Shown: positions 6,931 to 13,618 of the stretch, piece after piece
Layout: each line of letters opens with the position of its first letter
Numbering within the stretch: position 1 is the first letter of the stretch
From: an uncultured bacterium
GTDB lineage: Bacteria; Actinomycetota; Coriobacteriia; Coriobacteriales; Coriobacteriaceae
Length of the DNA stretch: 14,893 bases
Reading direction: 5' to 3'
NCBI GenBank assembly: GCA_905215725.1
Contig: CAJMRD010000051.1
Coordinates: 1 to 14,893, forward strand
Position numbers and translations under genes: made by a program
The notes under the pieces: model-generated
What the model was told of the DNA's origin: nothing
Seen by the model: the letters and a program-made list of their open reading frames with translations, nothing else
Databases searched by the model: none

Positions 6931-6954
6931 AGTTTTTTACATCGCCCGTAAGAT
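6925..6954 (+). promoter_or_regulatory. Probable promoter of the beta-galactosidase operon
   Basis: TTGCAC at 6925-6930 and TAAGAT at 6949-6954 with an 18-base spacer make a modest sigma-A-type promoter. Its -35 lies inside operator O2 and its expected start of transcription lies in operator O3, so repressor bound at either site would block it. The assignment rests on spacing and position rather than on good box matches. Confidence 0.45.
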
Positions 6955-6958
6955 AAGG

Positions 6959-6972
6959 ACAACCGGTTGCAC
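6959..6972 (+). promoter_or_regulatory. LacI-family operator O3
   Basis: Third identical copy of the 14-base site, 42 bases after O2, about four helical turns. It lies at the likely transcription start, 33 bases before the beta-galactosidase ATG. Confidence 0.85.
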
Positions 6973-7004
6973 AAGAATCACTACGATGATGAAGGAGCAT
7001 CACC

Positions 7005-10000
7005 ATGGACGCCATTAACGATTGGGAAAACCAAGCGCTCACCCACAGGAACCGCCTGGCACCCCATGCGTACTTTATGGGTTACGAGACCGCCGATCTC
7101 GCTGCAACGTACAGCCGCGAGCTGTCGCGCGGGTTTGTCCAGCTGTCCGGCTCGTGGCAGTTCCGCCTCTTTGAGGGCCCCGCTGCCGTCTCCAACGAGG
7201 AACTCTCCACGTACAAGCCCGAGTGGGATCACGTGGAGGTTCCGCACCTGTGGCAGGTGGACGGCTATGGCAACCTTGCCTACACCGACGAGGGTTTCCC
7301 GTTCCCGGTTGATCAGCCGTTCATTCCCTCCGACGACCCCACGGGCGTCTACCAGCGCATCGTCAACCTTCCCGCCGTTCCTGCCGGCGCCCGCGAGATC
7401 ATTCGCTTCGACGGCATCGAGAGCTATGGCGAGCTGTACGTCAACGGTCAGTATATCGGCATGACCAAGGGTTCGCGCCTGTCTGCCGAGTTCGACGTGA
7501 CCGACGCGCTCGTCGAGGGCGACAACCTGTTTGCGGTCAAGGTCCTGCAGTACAGCGATGGCAGCTACATCGAGGATCAGGACATGTGGTGGGCCTCGGG
7601 CATCTTCCGCGATGTGTACCTTATGCAGCGTCCCGCCGCGCACCTGGTCGACTTTAGGTTCCGCACGCACCGCGAGGGCGATGCCGCTCTGATCACGCTC
7701 GATACGGTTGCCGAGGGCGCTTCCCGCGTTGTGTTTACGCTCAGCGATGGCGAGAACGTGGTGGCTACGGGTGAGTGCGTCGACAGCCATGCCGAGTGCA
7801 GCGTGACCGATGCCCACTTCTGGAATCCCGAGGACCCCTTCCTCTACGATCTTACGTTTGAGGTCTACGACGACGACAAGGTGAGCGAGTACGTCCCGCA
7901 TCGCCAGGGTCTTGCCGAGGTGACGGTCGAGGGCAATCATATCTACCTCAACGGCACTTACTTTAAAATGCATGGCGTCAACCGCCACGATCACGACGAT
8001 CACAAGGGCCGCGCCGTGGGCCTCGATCGCATGCGCCGCGACCTGGAGCTCATGAAGCAGCACAACATCAACGCAGTGCGCACCTCTCACTATGCCAATG
8101 ACCCGCGCTTCTACGAGCTGTGTGATGAGTATGGCATCATGCTGGTCGCCGAGACCGATATGGAGAGCCACGGCTTCGAGAATATCGGCAACATCGCCCT
8201 GGTTACCGACGACCCGGCATGGGAGCCGGCCTACGTCGACCGTATTGAGCGCCTGGTGATGCAGGAGCGCAACCACGCGTGCATCATCATGTGGTCGCTG
8301 GGCAACGAGAGCGGCTATGGCTGCAACATCCGCGCGATGTACGCCAAGGCTCACGAGCTCGATGGTCGTCCGGTCCACTACGAGGAGGACCGCAACGCCG
8401 ATACCGTCGACGTCATTTCCACGATGTACTCCCGCGTGTCGCAGATGAACGACTTTGGCGAGCATCCGTTCCCCAAGCCGCGCATCAACTGCGAGTACGG
8501 TCACTCCATGGGCAACGGTCCCGGGGGCCTGTCCGAGTACCAGGAGGTCTTCGATCGCTGGGATTGCATCCAGGGCCAGTTTATCTGGGAATGGTGCGAT
8601 CACGGTCTGGCTGCTGTGACCGAGGACGGCGTTGCCTACGATATGTATGGTGGTGACAACGGCGATTACCCCAACAACAGCAACTTCTGCATCGATGGCA
8701 TGGTGTTCCCTTGGCAGCAGCCGAGCCCGGGCCTCACTGAGTATGGCCAGGTCATCTGCCCGGTTCGCATGGCCTACGATGCCGAGGCGGGCGAGCTGAC
8801 TGTCACCAACAAGCGTTGGTTCACCACCCTCGAGGATGTCTGCCTGTCGGCCGAGACCCTGGTGGACGGCGACGTGGTCTGCCGCAAGACGCTCATGCCC
8901 GGTGCGGTTGCCCCCGGTGAGTCCGTCCAGCTTCCGCTAGTGATTCGCGAAGCCGCGGTAGGCGAGACCCTGCTGACCGTGCGCGCCTACACCATGGCCG
9001 CTCACGTCTGGTGCGAGCCGATGTTCCAACTGGGCGCAAGCCAGTTTGCCATCGCCAACCATCCGGCGCCGGCCATCGCGGCTCCCACTCGTCCTGAGCT
9101 TACGGTCGAGGAGACCGAGCAGGAGATTCGCATTCACTCCCTCAACGGCGAGCTGACCTTCAGCAAGGTAAACGGCACCGTGAGCGAGTGGAAGGCATCC
9201 GGCCGCGACGTCATGGCCTCTGGCCCCCAGGTTGGTTTTTGGCATCCGCTCGTCGACAACCACGCCCAGGAGTACGACTCCCTGTGGAAGGACAACTTCA
9301 TCGATGTGATGCAGACGTCTACCCGCAAGGTTTCTTGGAAGCAGGACGGCAATGCGGTCGTCGTTACCGTGAGCCAGCGTATTGCTCCTCCCGTCCGCGC
9401 GTTCGGCATGCGCGTCGAGCTTGTCTACACCGTGCTTCCGAGCGGCCGCGTCGACCTCAAGGTTTCCGGCGAGCCCTACGGCGACTATTCGGACATTATC
9501 CCGCGCATCGGCATCTCCTTTGAGGTTCCCGGTTGCGATCGTGCCGTCGAGTGGTATGGCCACGGCCCGGGCGAGAACTATCCGGACTCGCTGCGCGCCA
9601 ACCCGGTCGGCCATTACCGCACTACGGTCGACGACATGTTCACGCCGTATGTCATGCCCCAGGATTGTGCCAACCGCGAGGGTACCCGCTGGGTTGCCCT
9701 GCGCTCGAGCCACGGTGACGGCGTGCTGGTGACGCGTCCGGCCGACGCCGCTTCCAACCCGTTCTCGTTCTCGGCATGGCCCTATAGCTGCGAGGCCATC
9801 GATAACGCCAAGCACGTCTACGATCTTGTCAAGGGCGACACGGTCACGGTCAACATCAACGACCAGCTGCTCGGCCTTGGCTCGAACTCTTGGGGTTCCG
9901 AGGTGCTCGATTCCTATCGCACCCGTTTTGAGAGCTTCAGCTTTGAGGTGTCCCTGCGACCGCTGACGTCTGCCGATCTGGCTCAGGCGCTGGCACCCAT

Positions 10001-10013
10001 TAAGGAGGCATAA
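7005..10013 (+). CDS. Beta-galactosidase, GH2 family (LacZ/EbgA type)
   Basis: A 1002-residue GH2 enzyme close to the length of E. coli LacZ and EbgA; it cleaves terminal beta-galactosides such as lactose. There is no signal peptide, so it is cytoplasmic. Visible family blocks: sugar-binding domain with QYSDGSYIEDQDMWW and GIFRDVYL; TIM barrel with MHGVNRHDHDD and RTSHYANDPRFYELCDEYGI; acid/base Glu435 in IIMWSLGNESGYG; nucleophile Glu497 in NCEYGHSMGNGPGG; FIWEWCDHGL near 527-536; then the C-terminal small-chain domain with WYGHGPGENYPDS. The ATG at 7005 has AAGGAG 7-12 bases upstream. The stop is 3 bases before an EbgC-type gene, which supports an EbgA-like rather than a lone LacZ-like role. 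Expression should be under the divergent LacI protein. Exact substrate range cannot be read from the sequence. Confidence 0.96.
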   Translation: MDAINDWENQALTHRNRLAPHAYFMGYETADLAATYSRELSRGFVQLSGSWQFRLFEGPAAVSNEELSTYKPEWDHVEVPHLWQVDGYGNLAYTDEGFPFPVDQPFIPSDDPTGVYQRIVNLPAVPAGAREIIRFDGIESYGELYVNGQYIGMTKGSRLSAEFDVTDALVEGDNLFAVKVLQYSDGSYIEDQDMWWASGIFRDVYLMQRPAAHLVDFRFRTHREGDAALITLDTVAEGASRVVFTLSDGENVVATGECVDSHAECSVTDAHFWNPEDPFLYDLTFEVYDDDKVSEYVPHRQGLAEVTVEGNHIYLNGTYFKMHGVNRHDHDDHKGRAVGLDRMRRDLELMKQHNINAVRTSHYANDPRFYELCDEYGIMLVAETDMESHGFENIGNIALVTDDPAWEPAYVDRIERLVMQERNHACIIMWSLGNESGYGCNIRAMYAKAHELDGRPVHYEEDRNADTVDVISTMYSRVSQMNDFGEHPFPKPRINCEYGHSMGNGPGGLSEYQEVFDRWDCIQGQFIWEWCDHGLAAVTEDGVAYDMYGGDNGDYPNNSNFCIDGMVFPWQQPSPGLTEYGQVICPVRMAYDAEAGELTVTNKRWFTTLEDVCLSAETLVDGDVVCRKTLMPGAVAPGESVQLPLVIREAAVGETLLTVRAYTMAAHVWCEPMFQLGASQFAIANHPAPAIAAPTRPELTVEETEQEIRIHSLNGELTFSKVNGTVSEWKASGRDVMASGPQVGFWHPLVDNHAQEYDSLWKDNFIDVMQTSTRKVSWKQDGNAVVVTVSQRIAPPVRAFGMRVELVYTVLPSGRVDLKVSGEPYGDYSDIIPRIGISFEVPGCDRAVEWYGHGPGENYPDSLRANPVGHYRTTVDDMFTPYVMPQDCANREGTRWVALRSSHGDGVLVTRPADAASNPFSFSAWPYSCEAIDNAKHVYDLVKGDTVTVNINDQLLGLGSNSWGSEVLDSYRTRFESFSFEVSLRPLTSADLAQALAPIKEA

Positions 10014-10016
10014 GTC

Positions 10017-10472
10017 ATGCATGTCTTTAACTCACGCGCCGACTTCGATGCTCAGATGAAGTCCGTCAAGAAGTGGATGCGTACCGGTCAGGCGCTCGAC
10101 GGCGTTTCTGAACTGCAGCACGATGTGGCGTACTCCATCGGCGACTCGCTGGTGTATTGGTGGGTGAACGCTCACGAGGCGGCCACTGCCGATCTGGTCG
10201 GTCACCGTCGCTATCATGCCGTGCTCGCCCCGCTCGACGGCGACCTGACCGTCGAGGTTGCCCCCAAGGCAGGCCTCACCTGCACCCGCGCCTACAGCGA
10301 TATCGATGATCGCGAGCGCTTTGAGGGTGCGGGGGAGAAGGTGGTGATCCCTGCCGGCGGCGTTGCCGTCGTCGAAATTGACGAGGCATACCGTGTCGTG
10401 TCCGATGCCGCGGATCCCCGCGTCGTGGTACTGCACGTGACGGTTGAAGGATATTCCTTCCCCAACAAGTAG
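10017..10472 (+). CDS. ebgC: EbgC/YhcH/YjgK/YiaL-family protein, likely beta-galactosidase partner subunit
   Basis: A 151-residue protein matching the size and features of the EbgC/YhcH family (DUF386), a small beta-sandwich fold. Typical blocks are LDGVSELQHDVAYS near the N-terminus, the central GHRRYHAVLAPLDGDLTVEV, and the acidic EIDEAYRVV strand near the end. In E. coli, EbgC binds EbgA and is needed for full beta-galactosidase activity. Here the ATG at 10017 follows the beta-galactosidase stop by 3 bases, and its ribosome site AAGGAG (10002-10007) lies in the end of that gene, so the two are translationally linked. A sugar-epimerising or sialic-acid role, known for some relatives, is less likely in this setting. 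Confidence 0.85.
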   Translation: MHVFNSRADFDAQMKSVKKWMRTGQALDGVSELQHDVAYSIGDSLVYWWVNAHEAATADLVGHRRYHAVLAPLDGDLTVEVAPKAGLTCTRAYSDIDDRERFEGAGEKVVIPAGGVAVVEIDEAYRVVSDAADPRVVVLHVTVEGYSFPNK

Positions 10473-10505
10473 TATTCGTCCGCCTGGACGTTTGCTTCGC
10501 GCCGT

Positions 10506-10549
10506 TAAGGGGGATGGCTTTGTTGACTCCCTTTTCCCCATTCCCCTTA
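10506..10549 (+). other. RNA hairpin 1 between ebgC and the transporter
   Basis: TAAGGGGGATGG (10506-10517) pairs with CCATTCCCCTTA (10538-10549), 12 pairs counting one G-U, around a 20-base loop. No T-run follows, so full termination is not expected. It lies 34 bases after the ebgC stop and could protect the upstream message or attenuate transport-gene expression. Confidence 0.5.
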
Positions 10550-10558
10550 GCAGGTGCA

Positions 10559-10589
10559 CCGTCCGTGTTTGCACTTGCAGCTCGGACGG
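10559..10589 (+). other. RNA hairpin 2 between ebgC and the transporter
   Basis: CCGTCCG (10559-10565) pairs with CGGACGG (10583-10589). The loop holds TGCACTTGC, which could instead pair with GCAGGTGCA just upstream (10550-10558, with a G-U), so two exclusive folds exist. GTTTAG follows, a poor terminator tail. Confidence 0.45.
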
Positions 10590-10625
10590 GTTTAGATGAC
10601 ATTTAATAGATGATTGGGAGGGCTT

Positions 10626-12089
10626 ATGAGCTCTGAAAAACGAGGAACGATTGGTTCGTTCGCTCTGCTGGGCATGACGGTCGCCGCCGTGTTCGGTATC
10701 AAGAACATCATCAACAACAACGCGGCCATCGGCTTGGCAGCTGCGCCGTCGTTCTTCTTTGCCACGCTTTTGTACTTTGTCCCCTATACCCTGGTTACCG
10801 CCGAGTTCGTCGGCCTCAACAAGGACTCCGAGTCTGACGTGTACGCATGGGTTAAGACCTCGATGGGTGGTCGCTGGGCGTTCCTGACGGCATTTAGCTA
10901 CTGGTTCGTTAACCTGTTCTTCTTTGCGTCCGTCCTGCCCAACGTCATCATCTACGCGAGCTACGTGTTCTTTGGTGCCAACGCCGAGCTTTCGCAGCTG
11001 TGGATCACCATTATCGAGATCGTCGTCTTTGCTATCGCCACGTGGGTTTCGACCAAGGGCGCTAAGTGGATCGGCTCCATTTCCTCCTTCGGTTCGACCG
11101 CGGCTCTCGGCCTGACCGCCGTGTTCATCCTGCTGTCCCTGGCTGCTGCCTTTGGCGGCGTTGAGTTCGCTACGGCTCCTACTCCCGCTAACATGGCTCC
11201 CGACATGAGCAACTTCGCAACTGCGTGGGGCTTCTTCGGTACGCTTGCCTGGATCATCCAGGGCGTTGGCGGCGCTGAGTCTGTCGGCGTGTTCCTCAAC
11301 GACCTCAAGGGCGGCGTCAAGGCCTTCGTGCGCACTGTCGTTATCGCCGGCCTGACCATCGGCCTTCTGTATGCAGGCGCTTCGCTGCTGGTTAACCTGT
11401 TCATTCCCGAGGGCAGCGTTGCCATCTCCACCGGCATCTTCGACGTATTCGGCGCTGTCTTTGCCCACTTTGGCATTCCCATGGAAGTGTCCACGCGCGT
11501 CATTGGCCTGATCCTTCTCGCTGCCACGCTGGGCTCCCTCATGATGTGGACCTCGGCTCCCATCAAGGTTTTCTTCACCGAGATCCCCAAGGGCGTTTTT
11601 GGTAGCAAGATCGTCGAGCTTAACGAGCATGGCATTCCCGCCCGCGCTGCTTGGCTGCAGTTCGCTATCGTCGTCCCCATCCTGATCATCCCGGCCCTGG
11701 GCTCCGGCAACCTCGACGACCTGCTCATGATTGTCACTAACATGACGGCTGCCACTGCTCTGCTCCCGCCGCTGCTGATCCTGCTTGCCTACTTTATGTT
11801 GCGCAAGAACTTCGACGCCGCTCCCCGTGACTTCCGCATGGGCTCGCGCAGCTTTGGCCTGGTCGTTGCCGCATTCCTGCTTGTGGTCTTCTGCTTCGTG
11901 CTTATCTGCGGCACCATTCCGCTCGATCAGCCGCTGTGGCTGACGCTGGTCTACAACGTTGGCGGTGTGGTTGTCTTCCTGGGCCTTGCCGTGATGTGGT
12001 ACAACCGCTACATCAACCGTCTGCGCGAGACCGATCCCGAGGCCGCCGAGAGCGAGCTGCGCCCCTCCGTCCTCGACATGATGGAGTAG
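10626..12089 (+). CDS. APC-superfamily membrane transporter, YgjI-like by context
   Basis: A 487-residue integral membrane protein with about 12 hydrophobic segments, the size and shape of amino acid-polyamine-organocation permeases. The first segment, GSFALLGMTVAAVFGIKN, begins at once after a short polar N-terminus, as in APC proteins. A conserved-looking glycine-rich stretch, WIIQGVGGAESVGVFLNDLKGG, sits mid-protein (the APC segment 6 region). The C-terminus is charged. I chose 10626 because TGGGAGGG lies just upstream (10615-10622); an in-frame TTG at 10614 would overlap that site. E. coli has an APC-type gene (ygjI) directly after ebgC, so the gene order fits. The substrate is unknown; the family name says amino acids while the operon says sugar use. 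A terminator follows the stop. Confidence 0.88.
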   Translation: MSSEKRGTIGSFALLGMTVAAVFGIKNIINNNAAIGLAAAPSFFFATLLYFVPYTLVTAEFVGLNKDSESDVYAWVKTSMGGRWAFLTAFSYWFVNLFFFASVLPNVIIYASYVFFGANAELSQLWITIIEIVVFAIATWVSTKGAKWIGSISSFGSTAALGLTAVFILLSLAAAFGGVEFATAPTPANMAPDMSNFATAWGFFGTLAWIIQGVGGAESVGVFLNDLKGGVKAFVRTVVIAGLTIGLLYAGASLLVNLFIPEGSVAISTGIFDVFGAVFAHFGIPMEVSTRVIGLILLAATLGSLMMWTSAPIKVFFTEIPKGVFGSKIVELNEHGIPARAAWLQFAIVVPILIIPALGSGNLDDLLMIVTNMTAATALLPPLLILLAYFMLRKNFDAAPRDFRMGSRSFGLVVAAFLLVVFCFVLICGTIPLDQPLWLTLVYNVGGVVVFLGLAVMWYNRYINRLRETDPEAAESELRPSVLDMME

Positions 12090-12136
12090 CGGCTAGGATT
12101 AATCTACGGCTGTGGAATAAATCGATTCCCTTTCCT

Positions 12137-12175
12137 AAGGAGGGGCCTTACGAGGCCCCTCCTTTTGTGTTTTGG
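12137..12175 (+). terminator. Intrinsic terminator of the beta-galactosidase operon
   Basis: AAGGAGGGGCCT (12137-12148) pairs perfectly with AGGCCCCTCCTT (12153-12164) around a TACG tetraloop. A T-rich tail, TTTTGTGTTTT, follows. It lies 47 bases after the transporter stop. Confidence 0.92.
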
Positions 12176-12192
12176 GGCATGGTCTTGGCCCC

Positions 12193-12414
12193 CGTGGTCA
12201 AAAAATGCCAAATATGAGTACTGTTGCAAAAGAAGTGCCATATTTTTCGGCCTGCTCTGAGCGAAAATGGGCTCAAAATCGATTTATCTAACTCCCTTTA
12301 AAGGGCGTTTGACGGCTTTCAACCTCTTCGAATCGCTCAAATTAGGCAATTTGCTCTCGATTTTGCTGCTACTAAATTGGTGACAGTACTCATATTTGCC
12401 ACTTTTTGACCACG
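12193..12414. mobile_element. MITE-like element with 32-bp terminal inverted repeats
   Basis: The first 32 bases (12193-12224) and last 32 bases (12383-12414) are reverse complements at 30 of 32 positions. The ends start CGTGGTCAAAAA and the inner ends reach TATGAGTACTGT. The 158-base interior is AT-rich compared with its surroundings and carries further pairing: CAAAATCGA (12274-12282) with TCGATTTTG (12357-12365), TGAGCGA (12258-12264) with TCGCTCA (12333-12339), and a central palindrome CCCTTTAAAGGG (12294-12305). It has no convincing coding region. I see no target-site duplication in the flanks. It could be a non-autonomous insertion or, less likely, a very long structured RNA. It fills most of the 421-base gap before ptsH. 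Confidence 0.65.
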
Positions 12415-12450
12415 AGGTGTTCAGAGGAGCTCTCGAGAAGCATCTAACGG

Positions 12451-12456
12451 TACAAT
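12451..12456 (+). promoter_or_regulatory. Probable -10 box of ptsH
   Basis: TACAAT is a near-consensus -10 box 55 bases before the ptsH start. No clear -35 box is at the right distance, so this is only a partial promoter call. Confidence 0.4.
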
Positions 12457-12511
12457 AGCTACCACGTGGCTGGGTTTTGCCGGCCGAATGTGCGATGCCG
12501 CGGGAGGGGAC

Positions 12512-12760
12512 ATGGTCGAGTTTACAAAGACGATTAAAGATCCGTTGGGACTACATGCCCGCCCGGTTGCGCTGCTCTATGACATCATTGCCAAGCATCG
12601 TAGCGACGTGTCAGTCAGCATCGGCGATCGCCACACGGATGGCCGCGATGTCATGGGACTCATGGCTCTCTACGGCGAGTGCGGCGAGGACATCATCTTT
12701 CGCGTTTCGGGCGTAGATGAGGCCTCCTGCGTTACGTCGATCAGAAACCTCTCGCTCTAA
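12512..12760 (+). CDS. ptsH: HPr-type phosphocarrier protein with Asp46
   Basis: HPr passes phosphate from PEP via enzyme I to the sugar-specific IIA proteins of the phosphotransferase system. The 82-residue protein has the active-site block GLHARPV with His15 and Arg17 at their classic positions. Counting without gaps, position 46 is Asp in GRDVMGLMAL, where Gram-positive HPr has the HprK-phosphorylated Ser in a KSIMGVMSL-type block. It therefore cannot be phosphorylated there and may act permanently like the serine-phosphorylated form. The C-terminus is a few residues shorter than usual. I start at 12512 because CGGGAGGGG lies just upstream; an earlier in-frame ATG at 12488 would swallow that site. 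It is a single gene with no enzyme I next to it, so a regulatory or other HPr-like role is possible. Confidence 0.85.
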   Translation: MVEFTKTIKDPLGLHARPVALLYDIIAKHRSDVSVSIGDRHTDGRDVMGLMALYGECGEDIIFRVSGVDEASCVTSIRNLSL

Positions 12761-12773
12761 CCTCAACAATGTG

Positions 12774-12795
12774 ACAAAGGGGCAGTCCCCTCTGT
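12774..12795. repeat. Small hairpin after ptsH
   Basis: ACAAAGGGG pairs with CCCCTCTGT at 8 of 9 positions around a CAGT loop, 13 bases after the ptsH stop. There is no T-run. The true terminator is the next hairpin. Confidence 0.4.
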
Positions 12796-12813
12796 TGCAT
12801 CAATTGGTATGGC

Positions 12814-12853
12814 AAGGCGCCGCAAAGAGACAGTCTTTGCGGCGCCTTTGTTT
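12814..12853 (+). terminator. Intrinsic terminator of ptsH
   Basis: AAGGCGCCGCAAAG (12814-12827) pairs perfectly with CTTTGCGGCGCCTT (12835-12848) around a 7-base loop, followed by TGTTT. With a 14-bp stem it is the strongest terminator in the window. Confidence 0.9.
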
Positions 12854-12896
12854 CGTATAGGAAACTTTTTCGAAATCTGAATGCGGACCCTTTCCA

Positions 12897-12950
12897 AAAA
12901 GTTAACCACGTGTTAGTTTACTATAGCGAACATAGGCGTGGTTAACTTTT
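12897..12950. promoter_or_regulatory. Perfect 14-bp inverted repeat at the feo promoter
   Basis: AAAAGTTAACCACG (12897-12910) and CGTGGTTAACTTTT (12937-12950) are exact reverse complements 26 bases apart. The spacer holds TATAGC (12922-12927), a possible -10 box, so the repeat brackets the likely feo promoter. Each arm also contains the palindrome GTTAAC, so two dimers may bind. Position before an iron uptake operon suggests an iron-responsive repressor of the DtxR or Fur type; the sequence is not a clear match to the classic box of either. Confidence 0.6.
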
Positions 12951-12992
12951 ACCGTGTCGATGTTAAGGACGAACTGACGTTAGGAGCCACTC

Positions 12993-13235
12993 ATGTCTTG
13001 CGGACCGCAGATGCCGGCCATGCCGCTTTCGATGGTAAAAGCGGGCGAAACCGTGCGCGTGTCCCGTGTAAAGGGCAATGAGGACATGAAACACCACCTC
13101 AAGGACCTCGGCTTTGTCGAGGGCAACGAAATCCACGTGGTGAGCTCGAGTGGCGCCAATATTATCGTCACCGTGCTGGGCGCACGCTTTGGCATCGATT
13201 CCAAGGTTGCCATGCACATCATGACCGTCGGTTAG
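12993..13235 (+). CDS. feoA: FeoA-domain protein, first copy
   Basis: An 80-residue FeoA protein, a small SH3-like partner of the FeoB ferrous iron transporter in the cytoplasm. The family pattern is plain: PLSMVKAGETVRVSRVKG, then HHLKDLGFVEGNEIHVVSS and the closing LGARFGIDSKVAMHIMTV strand pair. It has an extra N-terminal tail (MSCGPQMPAMPL) with a cysteine that the second copy lacks. AGGAG lies 7-11 bases before the ATG. It is the first gene of feoA-feoA-feoB, with the inverted repeat and candidate promoter directly upstream. Confidence 0.92.
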   Translation: MSCGPQMPAMPLSMVKAGETVRVSRVKGNEDMKHHLKDLGFVEGNEIHVVSSSGANIIVTVLGARFGIDSKVAMHIMTVG

Positions 13236-13274
13236 TCTGCAGCATTTCATAAAAACCGAAAGGGGGACAAGAGG

Positions 13275-13496
13275 ATGAAGACGTTGGGTGACGTTAAGGT
13301 GGGCGAGAGCTCTACCATCGTCAAGCTTCACGGTGAGGGTGCGCTTCGCCGCCACCTTATGGACCTGGGGCTCATCAAGGGCACTTCGTTCAAGGTCGTG
13401 AAGGTTGCGCCGCTCGGTGATCCGGTCGAGATCAACGTGCGCGGCTACGAGCTTTCCATCCGCAAGGAGGAGGCGGCCGTCGTCGAGGTCCAGTAG
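13275..13496 (+). CDS. feoA: FeoA-domain protein, second copy
   Basis: A 73-residue FeoA protein with the same fold signature: TLGDVKVGESSTIVKLHGEG, then RRHLMDLGLIKGTSFKVVKVAPLGDPVEI and the end block VRGYELSIRKEEAAVVEV. It is closer to the common FeoA type (GDPVEI, RGYELSIRKEEA) than the first copy is. The ATG has AAAGGGGG 9-16 bases upstream and lies 39 bases after the first feoA stop. Two FeoA copies before one FeoB suggest different roles, such as one docking to FeoB and one regulatory, but the sequence alone does not show this. Confidence 0.93.
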   Translation: MKTLGDVKVGESSTIVKLHGEGALRRHLMDLGLIKGTSFKVVKVAPLGDPVEINVRGYELSIRKEEAAVVEVQ

Positions 13497-13515
13497 GGGC
13501 TTGCGGCGTATATTT

Positions 13516-13551
13516 CTGCAGATAAAGTTAGGTTTTTCTAACTTAATGCAG
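13516..13551 (+). other. Hairpin or operator between feoA and feoB
   Basis: AAGTTAG (13525-13531) and CTAACTT (13538-13544) pair around a six-base GTTTTT loop; outside them CTGCA (13516-13520) pairs with TGCAG (13547-13551). The AGTTA core recalls the arms of the upstream feo repeat (AAGTTAAC), so a second binding site of the same regulator is possible. Confidence 0.4.
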
Positions 13552-13572
13552 CACTTTGAAGCACATTATCCA

Positions 13573-13598
13573 GCCCGTGCGGAGAAAGCAGCGCGGGC
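13573..13598 (+). other. Hairpin just before feoB
   Basis: GCCCGTGC (13573-13580) pairs with GCGCGGGC (13591-13598), 8 pairs counting one G-U. It ends 4 bases before the AAGGAAG ribosome site of feoB (13603-13609). No T-run follows, so it may influence message stability or feoB translation rather than end transcription. Confidence 0.4.
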
Positions 13599-13618
13599 AC
13601 ATAAGGAAGAAGGATTGA

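Noticed and set aside
6981..8603. Long minus-strand open frame opposite the beta-galactosidase gene
   Set aside because: Antisense shadow of a clear GH2 enzyme; the translation shows no domain and there is no ribosome site at its start.
10032..11630. Long minus-strand open frame opposite ebgC and the transporter
   Set aside because: It spans two real genes and the gap on the other strand, and its product is polar low-complexity sequence with no motif.
12774..12795. Hairpin after ptsH as the main terminator
   Set aside because: It has a mismatch and no T-run; the perfect 14-bp stem at 12814-12848 is the better candidate.
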